Assembly: GCA_015663065.1 (NCBI GenBank)
Contig: DQSX01000015.1
Location: 1-5,692 of the forward strand
Direction: 5' to 3'
Source: Sulfurovum sp.
Lineage (GTDB): Bacteria; Campylobacterota; Campylobacteria; Campylobacterales; Sulfurovaceae
DNA length: 5,692 bases
A program made the position numbers and the translations under genes. Of the stretch, positions 1-5,149 are shown piece by piece. Within the stretch, counting starts at the first letter, position 1. Each line of letters starts with the position of its first letter. The notes under the pieces are model-generated. The model ran no database searches and had not been told where the DNA came from. It was given only the letters and a program-made list of their open reading frames with translations.

Positions 1-386
1 AATGTGGAACATGAAAACCACAGCCTGAGAAAAACCGTCCAGTGTAAATGAGTAAATAAGCATACCGGTAAAGATGAGTAGAATGGCCGGTATCAGCACA
101 AGGTTAAGCTTCTCAATACCGTTGTAATACCTCGTGCCAGCACATAAAAAGAAGCTATAAAAATGGCACCACTAAAAACAAAAGTACTCAACATATCGCT
201 ACGTGAAGCATTTCAGTCAACATTACTGAAGCACCCATAACCATTATGGAGAAGCTAGATAACAAAAAATGCACCACCATTTTCACCCATTACAAAAGAA
301 AAACGGATCACATTGCCAAGTCCTACCGCTGATCCTGCTGTCGCAAGGACAAAACCAACTTTGGAAAAGGTGTTCTTTGTTTTCAT
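1..386 (-). pseudogene. Broken N-terminal part of an NSS/SNF-family sodium-dependent transporter
   Basis: Intact homologues are inner-membrane Na+-coupled symporters for amino acids and similar solutes (LeuT fold). From the ATG at 386 the frame gives TM1 with the family pattern AGSAVGLGN...RF...GENGGAF, then hits TAG at 255-257 (codon 44). Changing frame around the T6 run at 264-269 recovers TM2 (IMVMGASVMLTEML). The original frame returns near 203 with TM5-like SGAIFIASFYVLARGIT. A further shift near 121-126 gives NGIEKLNLVLIPAILLIF, matching the RGxxKGIEK...MP region that follows TM5 in LeuT. TM2 and TM5 lie only about 30 residues apart, so roughly a hundred residues (TM3-TM4) are missing. 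The usual RFP after TM1 reads RFS. The start overlaps the upstream oxidoreductase stop as ATGA. The gene runs off the window edge. Family assignment is firm, and loss of function is very likely. Confidence 0.85.
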
Positions 387-2179
387 AGTGCCTGTATCTC
401 TACTTTTACTTCCTGATAACAGGCATTGTCACCCTCATCACTCAAAAGTGTCGGGGTAAGCATATTGACATCTTTTGTATTACTGGAGATACACACACAG
501 TTTGTACGAATGTCTTCGTTGATCTTCACCGTAAAATCAGCTTCTCCGTGAGGAGAACATACTTTTACCCTTTGTCCTTCAGCAAAACCAAGTTCACTGT
601 GCATTTCAATACTGTTGCTGTTTGCAAATTGTGTATTAAGTGCTTTATTGGTTTTGGGAGTCAGTAGCCAAAACTTTTCATCATCCACTCTGTTTTTCTT
701 GGATGTACGTACTTTGGTAAAACTTTTTGTGTTGATGAAATCATCATCATACTCTTCAATGAATTCAAACTCGTCATCACACTCTTCTCCAAAACCAGCT
801 TCATAAGGTGTTACTTCATAGCCCGGTGAAATATAGTGACCATCTTCCATCCTGCACTGCTCCAGCCAAGCATCAATATAGAATGTCTCTGACTCAAGTC
901 CCTCAAATCCAAAAACATCAAAAAGTTTTTTACTAAGATCATACTCAGTGATTCCAATGTCAGAGTCTATGATCTTATGCATCTTTTCCACATACTGATG
1001 CCCGTAACTCAGACGAAGATCCTCTTTTTCAAAGAAATTTTTGGCCGGCATGACGATCCTTGCCCTTTTGGAAGTTTCATTTTCATACAATCCAAAATAG
1101 ATAAGATTTTCCACACGCTCCAGAGAAGCTCTTACCCGATTAGAATCCGGCATGGACTCCGCAGGGTTTCCTCCCTGTATCAGTACGGTATCAAAGTCTG
1201 CAAACTCTGTAGTCGCTTTGGGAACTTTTTTACAGTTCACAGCAAAAGGGTTTTCAAAACCTAACTTTGAGTCAGAGAGGTAGTGGACACCCGTTCCCTC
1301 CCCTCCGAACATCCCGAGTATAGCTGCCAAAGAGTCTATAGCATGAAGAGCAGCATGTCCCGTTGTATATTTCTGCACACCTGCACCGACAAGAAAAACA
1401 ACTTTTTTGTCACGTAAATACTCCAAGACATGCCCCATTTGTCCAAGGTCTGTCCCACAATAATCTAAAATAGGTTTGATCCGGAATTCTCGGGTAAAGT
1501 CATAAAAATCTTCAAACTCCGGAGCAAACTCTTCAAGCCACTCATCTTTTTGACTGTCTTCCATAAAAACAAAACGTGCCAGCATAATGGCAATATAAAA
1601 ATCCGTACGCGGTTGGATCTGCAAATGGTAGTCTGCTTTTTTTGCAATGGCTGTTTTTACCGGGTCAATGACCACAATCTTTTTACCTTCCAAAAAAGGC
1701 ATCATATGTGCATTGGTCACAGTGACATTACGTCCCCAGACCACTACTGTTTCTGCCTCTTTGATCTGTTCAAGAGGTAGAACCCTATTCACCCCTCTGC
1801 CTATCTCGATCCCTGCATCCCCTGCCGCGTCACAAAGTGAACCTTTTGTAAGGTACCCTCCGATCTTTTCCATAAAGAGGTTGCTCACCTCTTGCATTAC
1901 ACCCATGTTGCCAGAACCTCTCCAGAGCAGAGACTTCTCTTTTTTAAACGCTTCTGCAACAGCAGCTATAGCCTCATCCATAGAGACTTCTACCCCATCT
2001 ACACGCGGTTTTTCTATACGGCTCTCTTCATGTATGCTTTTGTTCAGCAAGGCACACAAGGCACCATTTCCTACAGGATGAAGGGCGTCTCCTGTCATTT
2101 TTGGAAAAGTATCCTCTTCAATGATGATCTTACAGGCATCATAACAATCTAAAGCACATGCTGTGGTACGCTCTGCCAT
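383..2179 (-). CDS. Molybdopterin oxidoreductase with N-terminal 4Fe-4S site, cytoplasmic, substrate unknown
   Basis: This 598-residue protein is an intact member of the DMSO reductase/formate dehydrogenase superfamily (bis-MGD molybdenum or tungsten enzymes). The N-terminus carries C8-x3-C12-x3-C16 and C42, in the arrangement CALDCYDAC, close to the CPLDCPDTC-type subgroup that binds 4Fe-4S. A GSLCDAAGDAG segment at about 113-123 contains C116, a candidate metal ligand (inference). Central stretches such as ETVVVWGRN, VFLVGAGVQKYTTGH and VLIQGGNPAESMPDSNRV fit the molybdopterin domains. The last ~100 residues match the dinucleotide-binding domain. There is no twin-arginine signal, so it should act in the cytoplasm. 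An acidic patch lies at about 462-483. Start choice: ATG overlapping the adaptor stop (TAATG), with GGAG 8 bases upstream at 2188-2191. At about 600 residues it is short for catalytic subunits of this superfamily. Neither substrate nor electron partner can be read from the sequence. Formate dehydrogenase is possible but unsupported. Confidence 0.92.
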   Translation of the reverse strand: MAERTTACALDCYDACKIIIEEDTFPKMTGDALHPVGNGALCALLNKSIHEESRIEKPRVDGVEVSMDEAIAAVAEAFKKEKSLLWRGSGNMGVMQEVSNLFMEKIGGYLTKGSLCDAAGDAGIEIGRGVNRVLPLEQIKEAETVVVWGRNVTVTNAHMMPFLEGKKIVVIDPVKTAIAKKADYHLQIQPRTDFYIAIMLARFVFMEDSQKDEWLEEFAPEFEDFYDFTREFRIKPILDYCGTDLGQMGHVLEYLRDKKVVFLVGAGVQKYTTGHAALHAIDSLAAILGMFGGEGTGVHYLSDSKLGFENPFAVNCKKVPKATTEFADFDTVLIQGGNPAESMPDSNRVRASLERVENLIYFGLYENETSKRARIVMPAKNFFEKEDLRLSYGHQYVEKMHKIIDSDIGITEYDLSKKLFDVFGFEGLESETFYIDAWLEQCRMEDGHYISPGYEVTPYEAGFGEECDDEFEFIEEYDDDFINTKSFTKVRTSKKNRVDDEKFWLLTPKTNKALNTQFANSNSIEMHSELGFAEGQRVKVCSPHGEADFTVKINEDIRTNCVCISSNTKDVNMLTPTLLSDEGDNACYQEVKVEIQAL

Positions 2180-2970
2180 TATTTCATCTCCACTTTTACA
2201 AGTTTGGAAAATTCATTTTGAGGTGCTGGAATGTATATCTCTGCACGGTACGAAGAGATAAATTTTTCATCTGCAACACGCCATACCTTCCCGATCTTAT
2301 ATTCAGTTCGCTTACCATCCAGGTAAATGACTTTATCATCTGTTCCCACTAACTCTTCTGGCTCAAGAAACAGTACCAGTTTGGCTCTACTGGCATCCTG
2401 TAACTCGGCAAGAGCTGTACCCGGTGCTACATAGTCACCTTTTCTTACAAGAAGTTTATACAGATATTTCTTCTGAGGAATAATTGATTTTTTCACTAAA
2501 ATATCTTCTAACTGAGAAGCTTTATATTGCATATCAAGTATCTGTTTCTCCAAAGAGATGATCTTCTCTTTGGTACTCAAATACTGTGTTTTTGCTGAAG
2601 TAAACGCACTGTAGGCATTGTCTTTTTGTGTTTTTGAAGCCGTTGAAAGTTTTGAGATACGCTTAAAGTACCCCTCCTGTCTTTTCACAGTTCCCGCCAA
2701 AGAAGAAGCGATCTCATGATTGATCCCCAACATTTTTTCCAAAAGAGCAATGCTCTTTTTGGTATCTTCCAAATTGGTTTTATCTAAAGCATCATCTATG
2801 TGTATCACCCTTTTGTCATTGACCAGTGTACCCTCAGCATCAAGGTCAACATCCACCACCAATCCACTCACTGCAGATTTGAGTACCACAGATTCATAAG
2901 GTTCTACTTTTGCGTAATGTACTTTGGCAAAAACCAGCAAAGGGATAACTAGGAATAAAAATATTTTCAT
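2179..2970 (-). CDS. HlyD-type periplasmic adaptor (membrane fusion) protein, short form
   Basis: Adaptors of this type bridge an inner-membrane pump to an outer-membrane channel in RND, ABC or MFS export systems. The 263-residue product starts with a short signal peptide (MKIFLFLVIPLLVFA, probable cleavage after A15). A first half-lipoyl segment follows at about 28-60 (SAVSGLVVDVDLDAEGTLV). A helical, Lys/Glu-rich hairpin spans about 62-158. The second half-lipoyl segment is at about 168-192 (LLVRKGDYVAPGTALAEL), and a beta-barrel-like tail begins AKLVLFLEPEEL. This domain order is typical of the family, but the protein is short and has no membrane anchor beyond the signal peptide. A TATAAT box lies 20 bases upstream, with only a weak ribosome binding site (AAGAA). 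It is the first gene of a chain whose next member starts within its stop codon. No pump or TolC homologue is present in the window, so the partner is unknown. Confidence 0.82.
   Translation of the reverse strand: MKIFLFLVIPLLVFAKVHYAKVEPYESVVLKSAVSGLVVDVDLDAEGTLVNDKRVIHIDDALDKTNLEDTKKSIALLEKMLGINHEIASSLAGTVKRQEGYFKRISKLSTASKTQKDNAYSAFTSAKTQYLSTKEKIISLEKQILDMQYKASQLEDILVKKSIIPQKKYLYKLLVRKGDYVAPGTALAELQDASRAKLVLFLEPEELVGTDDKVIYLDGKRTEYKIGKVWRVADEKFISSYRAEIYIPAPQNEFSKLVKVEMK
2188..2191 (-). promoter_or_regulatory. Ribosome binding site of the molybdopterin oxidoreductase inside the adaptor gene
   Basis: GGAG (minus strand) lies 8 bases before the ATG at 2179 and within the last codons of the adaptor. 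With the TAATG overlap it supports reinitiation or coupled translation of the two genes. Confidence 0.65.
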
Positions 2971-2989
2971 TGGAATTCTTTTTTGATAG

Positions 2990-2995
2990 ATTATA
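2990..2995 (-). promoter_or_regulatory. -10 promoter box for the adaptor-oxidoreductase-transporter chain
   Basis: A perfect TATAAT on the minus strand (context CGCTATAATC) lies 20 bases before the adaptor ATG, predicting transcription from about 2983 and a very short leader. No convincing -35 hexamer is seen, as is usual for Campylobacterota sigma-70 promoters. Confidence 0.6.
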
Positions 2996-3014
2996 GCGAA
3001 AAGGAGTTAATATT

Positions 3015-3044
3015 GAGGAAAAGCAGACCTGACCTCTTTTCCCC
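3015..3044 (-). terminator. Hairpin after the small exported-protein gene, possible terminator
   Basis: On the minus strand GGGGAAAAG pairs with CTTTTCCTC (9 pairs including one G-U) around a 12-base loop, starting 7 bases after the TAG stop of the upstream gene. The sequence after it (AATATTAAC) has no proper T run, so termination may be weak. It separates that gene from the promoter at 2990-2995. Confidence 0.4.
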
Positions 3045-3051
3045 AAATCTT

Positions 3052-3621
3052 CTATTTTTGTTGTTTTTTCTTAATCTCGGCTTCAATAGAAGGAAATTTG
3101 GTATAGATTTTATCTTTAGACTTAGCGATACTCATATAAATTTTATCGCCATATTGCTTGACATATTTATTCAGTGTTTTTTGCATACGATGTTTAGAGT
3201 AATTAAAAATATGTCTGCCTACATCATAATTATATTTCACTAATGTTCTATTACCACTAGGGACATTTTGGGCGTTGGGAACTTCTGCCACAATAGGAAA
3301 ATATATATTCACTGTAAAATCAACGACACATACGCTATTGATACGAAACCCCAATGCTGATATTTGTACTTCTGGAATCAGATAATTTCCTTTATCTACC
3401 ACTGTAAATCCATTGTTTTTAAGTGATGCTTCCATTGACTGTTTCAATTGGTCCGGTTTAGGAAGACATCCACCAGTAACCTCGTCAATTACTTTTACAT
3501 AAAATGTATTTTTGTCGACCAGCAAGGCATTGACATCTCCATCAAAAAGCATATTCGGCTTTGTTTCAGCATGTAGCAAAGAGGCACAACCCAACAGTAC
3601 CATCCATAGTATTTTTTTCAT
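3052..3621 (-). CDS. Small exported protein of unknown function
   Basis: I do not recognise the family of this 189-residue product. It opens with a clear signal peptide (MKKILWMVLLGCASLLHA) with a probable signal peptidase I site after A18 (LHA|ET), so the mature protein should be periplasmic or surface-exposed. LLGC at 9-12 resembles a lipobox but has an atypical Leu at -2, so a lipoprotein is a weaker alternative. The mature part has two cysteines, C52 (TGGCLPKP) and C98 (INSVCVV), which could form a disulfide. A mixed alpha/beta region runs from about 39 to 115, and the tail is strongly basic (ending EIKKKQQK). The start is supported by GGGGAG 4 bases before the ATG. It lies between rnpB and the adaptor operon on the same strand, with its own likely promoter. 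It may be co-transcribed with neither. Confidence 0.8.
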   Translation of the reverse strand: MKKILWMVLLGCASLLHAETKPNMLFDGDVNALLVDKNTFYVKVIDEVTGGCLPKPDQLKQSMEASLKNNGFTVVDKGNYLIPEVQISALGFRINSVCVVDFTVNIYFPIVAEVPNAQNVPSGNRTLVKYNYDVGRHIFNYSKHRMQKTLNKYVKQYGDKIYMSIAKSKDKIYTKFPSIEAEIKKKQQK

Positions 3622-3641
3622 TCTCTCCCCTTGTAATTATT

Positions 3642-3647
3642 ATTCTA
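3642..3647 (-). promoter_or_regulatory. Possible -10 box for the exported-protein gene
   Basis: TAGAAT on the minus strand lies 20 bases before the ATG at 3621 in a very AT-rich stretch (AAAATATAGAATAAT). Several overlapping AT hexamers could serve, so the exact box is uncertain. Confidence 0.35.
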
Positions 3648-3692
3648 TATTTTATTGTAATTTACTGCATTTTTAATGAAATCATATAATTC

Positions 3693-3709
3693 ATAGTGAG
3701 TTACACTAT
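3693..3709 (-). terminator. Small hairpin just past the rnpB 3' end
   Basis: ATAGTG and CACTAT form a perfect 6-base-pair stem around a 5-base loop, 12 bases beyond the P1 helix of the RNase P RNA. The stem is AT-rich and is followed by GAATTATATG rather than a T run, so it is at best a weak terminator or a 3' processing boundary. Confidence 0.3.
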
Positions 3710-3720
3710 TTGAAGTATTT

Positions 3721-4058
3721 AGGTGCAACGATAAGCCGGGTTTTGTCGTGGGTAGTTATTTATCTAGGCATATTGTTGCCAATATGCTCAAGCGAAGTAT
3801 GTGTGCTGATTGAACAGCTTGTGAGACTTGTACCATATACTTCTTGCTGCGGACAGGGTTTACCTGGCTGCCTATGTTACCATAAGCACCGGTGGGCTCT
3901 TACCCCACCCTTTCACTATCACCACCGAAGTGGCTACCTACTTTCTGTTGCACTTGCCCTCAGATTACTCTGGCCATCCGTTAGATGGAGCCCTGTCTCA
4001 CTTGCAGCCCGGACTTTCCTCTCGTGGTTTGCACCACCAGCAACTACCTGTTGCACCT
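3721..4058 (-). ncRNA. rnpB: RNase P RNA (catalytic RNA of ribonuclease P), bacterial A type
   Basis: This RNA forms the catalytic core of RNase P, which removes 5' leaders from pre-tRNAs together with RnpA. The two ends pair as P1: AGGTGCAAC (4050-4058) with GTTGCACCT (3721-3729). Conserved core sequences occur in order on the minus strand: GAGGAAAGTCCGGGCT (P4 5' side), GTGCAACAGAAA, GGGGTAAGAGCCCACCG, GGTAAACCCTGTCCGCAGCAAG (3844-3865), and GACAAAACCCGGCTTATCG near the 3' end (P4 3' side). Peripheral stems are visible: CCAC-TTCG-GTGG (3922-3933), a P12-like stem closed by a GTAA tetraloop (3869-3888), and a perfect 8-pair stem with a GCAA tetraloop (3768-3787) at the P18 position. The length, about 338 bases, is in the range for A-type RNAs. 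A TATAAT box sits 8 bases upstream of the 5' end. Exact ends could differ by a few bases. Confidence 0.97.
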
Positions 4059-4066
4059 GAAATAGA

Positions 4067-4072
4067 ATTATA
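4067..4072 (-). promoter_or_regulatory. -10 promoter box of rnpB
   Basis: A perfect TATAAT (context AGCTATAATTC) lies 8 bases before the P1 helix, placing the predicted transcription start at the 5' end of the RNase P RNA. A run of eight A residues lies about 10 bases upstream of the box. No -35 hexamer is seen at the usual distance. Confidence 0.7.
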
Positions 4073-4093
4073 GCTAAATTTATTTTTTTTGGC

Positions 4094-4099
4094 TACACT
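4094..4099 (+). promoter_or_regulatory. Candidate -10 box for the divergent methyltransferase-like gene
   Basis: TACACT, preceded by a T8 run (4083-4090), lies 6 bases before the ATG at 4106. If used, transcription would start at or next to the start codon. The assignment rests on position and partial consensus only. TAAATT further upstream (4074-4079) is an alternative that would leave a conventional leader. Confidence 0.25.
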
Positions 4100-4105
4100 T
4101 CAAGT

Positions 4106-4624
4106 ATGAAAAATTTAGAAAAAGACCAATTGGAAAATCTCTGTGAAATCATTGGCTCCAACCCTTCTCAGCAAGTAGTACATTTTGCAGACTCCGGACT
4201 GATGTTCACGGATGTGTTAAGCCAGTATTGCCAAAAAAGAGAGTATCTATACCAGATAAATTGTATAGACAAAACATTTTATGAAGAAGCCTTGTCATAC
4301 CATAAAAATAAGACAGACGCCAAAGTAATGCACTTCAACCTTGCCCGTCCCTCTTATATGATACAGGCAAGGGAGTACAACTTTCTTTTTCTGACAGCCA
4401 ATATTGACGATGATACGAGAGATGACTTTTTAAAAAAAGTACATAAGATCATACGAAGTGCAGGGAGTATTGTTATATTTTTAGAAAAAAAGGGGTATGG
4501 TCAACTGGACAGTTGGGTAGCATCACTTGAAGAGAAGCTCTTTGTCTCTACAAGTATCATTGATGATATGTTTAAGGAGTATGATGTCATTATCTCTAAA
4601 AAAATGCATGGCTGGGGAGACTGA
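4106..4624 (+). CDS. Degenerate class I methyltransferase-like protein, function unknown
   Basis: This intact 172-residue protein is the only plus-strand gene in the window. Its C-terminal half resembles the later strands of the Rossmann-like class I SAM methyltransferase fold: NFLFLTAN (92-99), then KIIRSAGSIVIFLEKKG (114-130) in the place of the usual 'L+pGG..v.' strand, and the paired FVSTSIID...EYDVIISKKMHGW ending. The N-terminal half lacks a GxGxG SAM-binding loop. HFADSGLMFTDVL (26-38) occupies that place, so catalysis is doubtful. A binding or regulatory role, or a different Rossmann-like fold, is equally possible. No Shine-Dalgarno sequence precedes the ATG (ACTTCAAGT), an in-frame TGA stands at 4058-4060, and no better in-frame start is visible. 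It is divergent from rnpB with 47 bases between them, and convergent with the acidic-protein gene, 15 bases between the stops. Confidence 0.82.
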   Translation: MKNLEKDQLENLCEIIGSNPSQQVVHFADSGLMFTDVLSQYCQKREYLYQINCIDKTFYEEALSYHKNKTDAKVMHFNLARPSYMIQAREYNFLFLTANIDDDTRDDFLKKVHKIIRSAGSIVIFLEKKGYGQLDSWVASLEEKLFVSTSIIDDMFKEYDVIISKKMHGWGD

Positions 4625-4633
4625 CTCCACAGC
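4611..4633 (-). terminator. Hairpin between convergent genes, overlapping a stop codon
   Basis: GCTGGGGAG (4611-4619) pairs with CTCCACAGC (4625-4633), eight pairs with one mismatch, around a 5-base loop. Read on the minus strand it follows the acidic-protein gene by 6 bases and is trailed, after CATGCA, by seven T residues (4598-4604). It therefore looks like that gene's terminator. Its loop contains the TGA stop of the plus-strand gene. Confidence 0.5.
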
Positions 4634-4639
4634 TTCTGA

Positions 4640-4939
4640 CTACTCACACTTCGTTACAATTTGACCCACAAGGTCAATAAATACAGAAGCAGTTCTGCCG
4701 TCTATATCTTCATCAATAACTGTTCTTTTGATCTCATTTTCCAACTCTTCAGACAAATCGCGCTCTTCAAGCATACGTTCTGCTACTGCCAGTCTTCTAA
4801 AAACAATTTCAAGTTCATTTTCTACAATATTCTGGTTGGCTGTTTTTGCTATCTCAAAGTAAGAAGATTGTGGAGAACGTCCCCAAAAATCATCTCTGTA
4901 ATCACCGTAATCATCATCGTCATCTGTATAGTTGCTCAT
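4640..4939 (-). CDS. Small acidic protein of unknown function
   Basis: This 99-residue protein has no family I can name. The first 18 residues are strongly acidic and aromatic, with five consecutive Asp at 6-10 and a YGDYRDDFW stretch at 11-19, and look disordered. From about residue 27 the pattern is of amphipathic helices rich in Glu and Arg (EIAKTANQNIVENELEIVFRR, then ERMLEERDLSEELENEIKR), followed by a short hydrophobic end (ASVFIDLVGQIVTKCE). There is no signal peptide or membrane segment, so it should be cytoplasmic. The start is well supported: AGGA lies 8 bases before the ATG, and a TATAAT box stands 28 bases before it. It is a single-gene unit, with the oorC hairpin upstream and a hairpin after its stop. 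An interaction or regulatory role is possible, but nothing in the sequence specifies it. Confidence 0.78.
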   Translation of the reverse strand: MSNYTDDDDDYGDYRDDFWGRSPQSSYFEIAKTANQNIVENELEIVFRRLAVAERMLEERDLSEELENEIKRTVIDEDIDGRTASVFIDLVGQIVTKCE

Positions 4940-4967
4940 TGTATTATCCTAAGTTAAAATTTTGTTC

Positions 4968-4973
4968 ATTATA
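4968..4973 (-). promoter_or_regulatory. -10 promoter box for the acidic-protein gene
   Basis: TATAAT on the minus strand (context GTTATAATGAAC) predicts a transcription start near 4961 and a leader of about 22 bases carrying AGGA. The stretch upstream to about 5033 is almost pure A/T (runs of A and T at 5002-5028), which may act as an UP-like element. No gene is seen between here and the oorC stop at 5150. Confidence 0.6.
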
Positions 4974-5101
4974 ACAAAAGATAGTAAGAAGTTTGTATGA
5001 AAATTAAAAATTAAAAAAATATTTTAAAAGGTGTGTAGTTGTAGAATTGAAGAAAAAAGAATTTGTCTGATTTGCTGTAGATCATAGGGCTGTAACAAAG
5101 G

Positions 5102-5134
5102 AGAGTATACCCAGCGCTAGACTGCGTACACTCT
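5102..5134 (-). terminator. Hairpin terminator after oorC
   Basis: AGAGTGTAC and GTATACTCT (minus strand) form a 9-pair stem with one G-U. It is extended inward by CAG/CTG past a G-G mismatch, with a 7-base loop. It begins 15 bases after the oorC stop. The trailing sequence CCTTTGTT is only a modest T tract. On the plus strand the same stem is followed by TTT, so it could work both ways. Confidence 0.6.
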
Positions 5135-5149
5135 TTTAAAGATGGAAAA

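Noticed and set aside
264..269. T6 tract in the transporter as a phase-variation switch
   Set aside because: Six bases is too short for a typical slippery tract, and further indels plus a missing TM3-TM4 region mean one slip could not restore the gene.
615..2152. Several plus-strand open frames within the oxidoreductase gene
   Set aside because: They are antisense to a long intact gene with clear family motifs and show no ribosome binding sites or recognisable domains.
383..2179. Calling the molybdopterin enzyme formate dehydrogenase, or thiosulfate/polysulfide reductase
   Set aside because: No Tat signal, no partner subunits and no diagnostic active-site context for those enzymes are visible, so a specific substrate would be a guess.
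3710..4073. Plus-strand open frames opposite the RNase P RNA
   Set aside because: The region is fully explained by rnpB on the minus strand, and the conceptual proteins are Cys/Leu-rich with no domain pattern.
4997..5014. Tiny plus-strand peptide (ATGAAAATTAAAAATTAA) as a leader peptide
   Set aside because: Five codons in near-pure A/T DNA with no ribosome binding site and no downstream plus-strand gene; expected by chance.
4940..5149. Possible riboswitch or small RNA in the gap between oorC and the acidic-protein gene
   Set aside because: Apart from the oorC hairpin and a TATAAT box the gap is simple A/T-rich sequence with no recognisable aptamer core.
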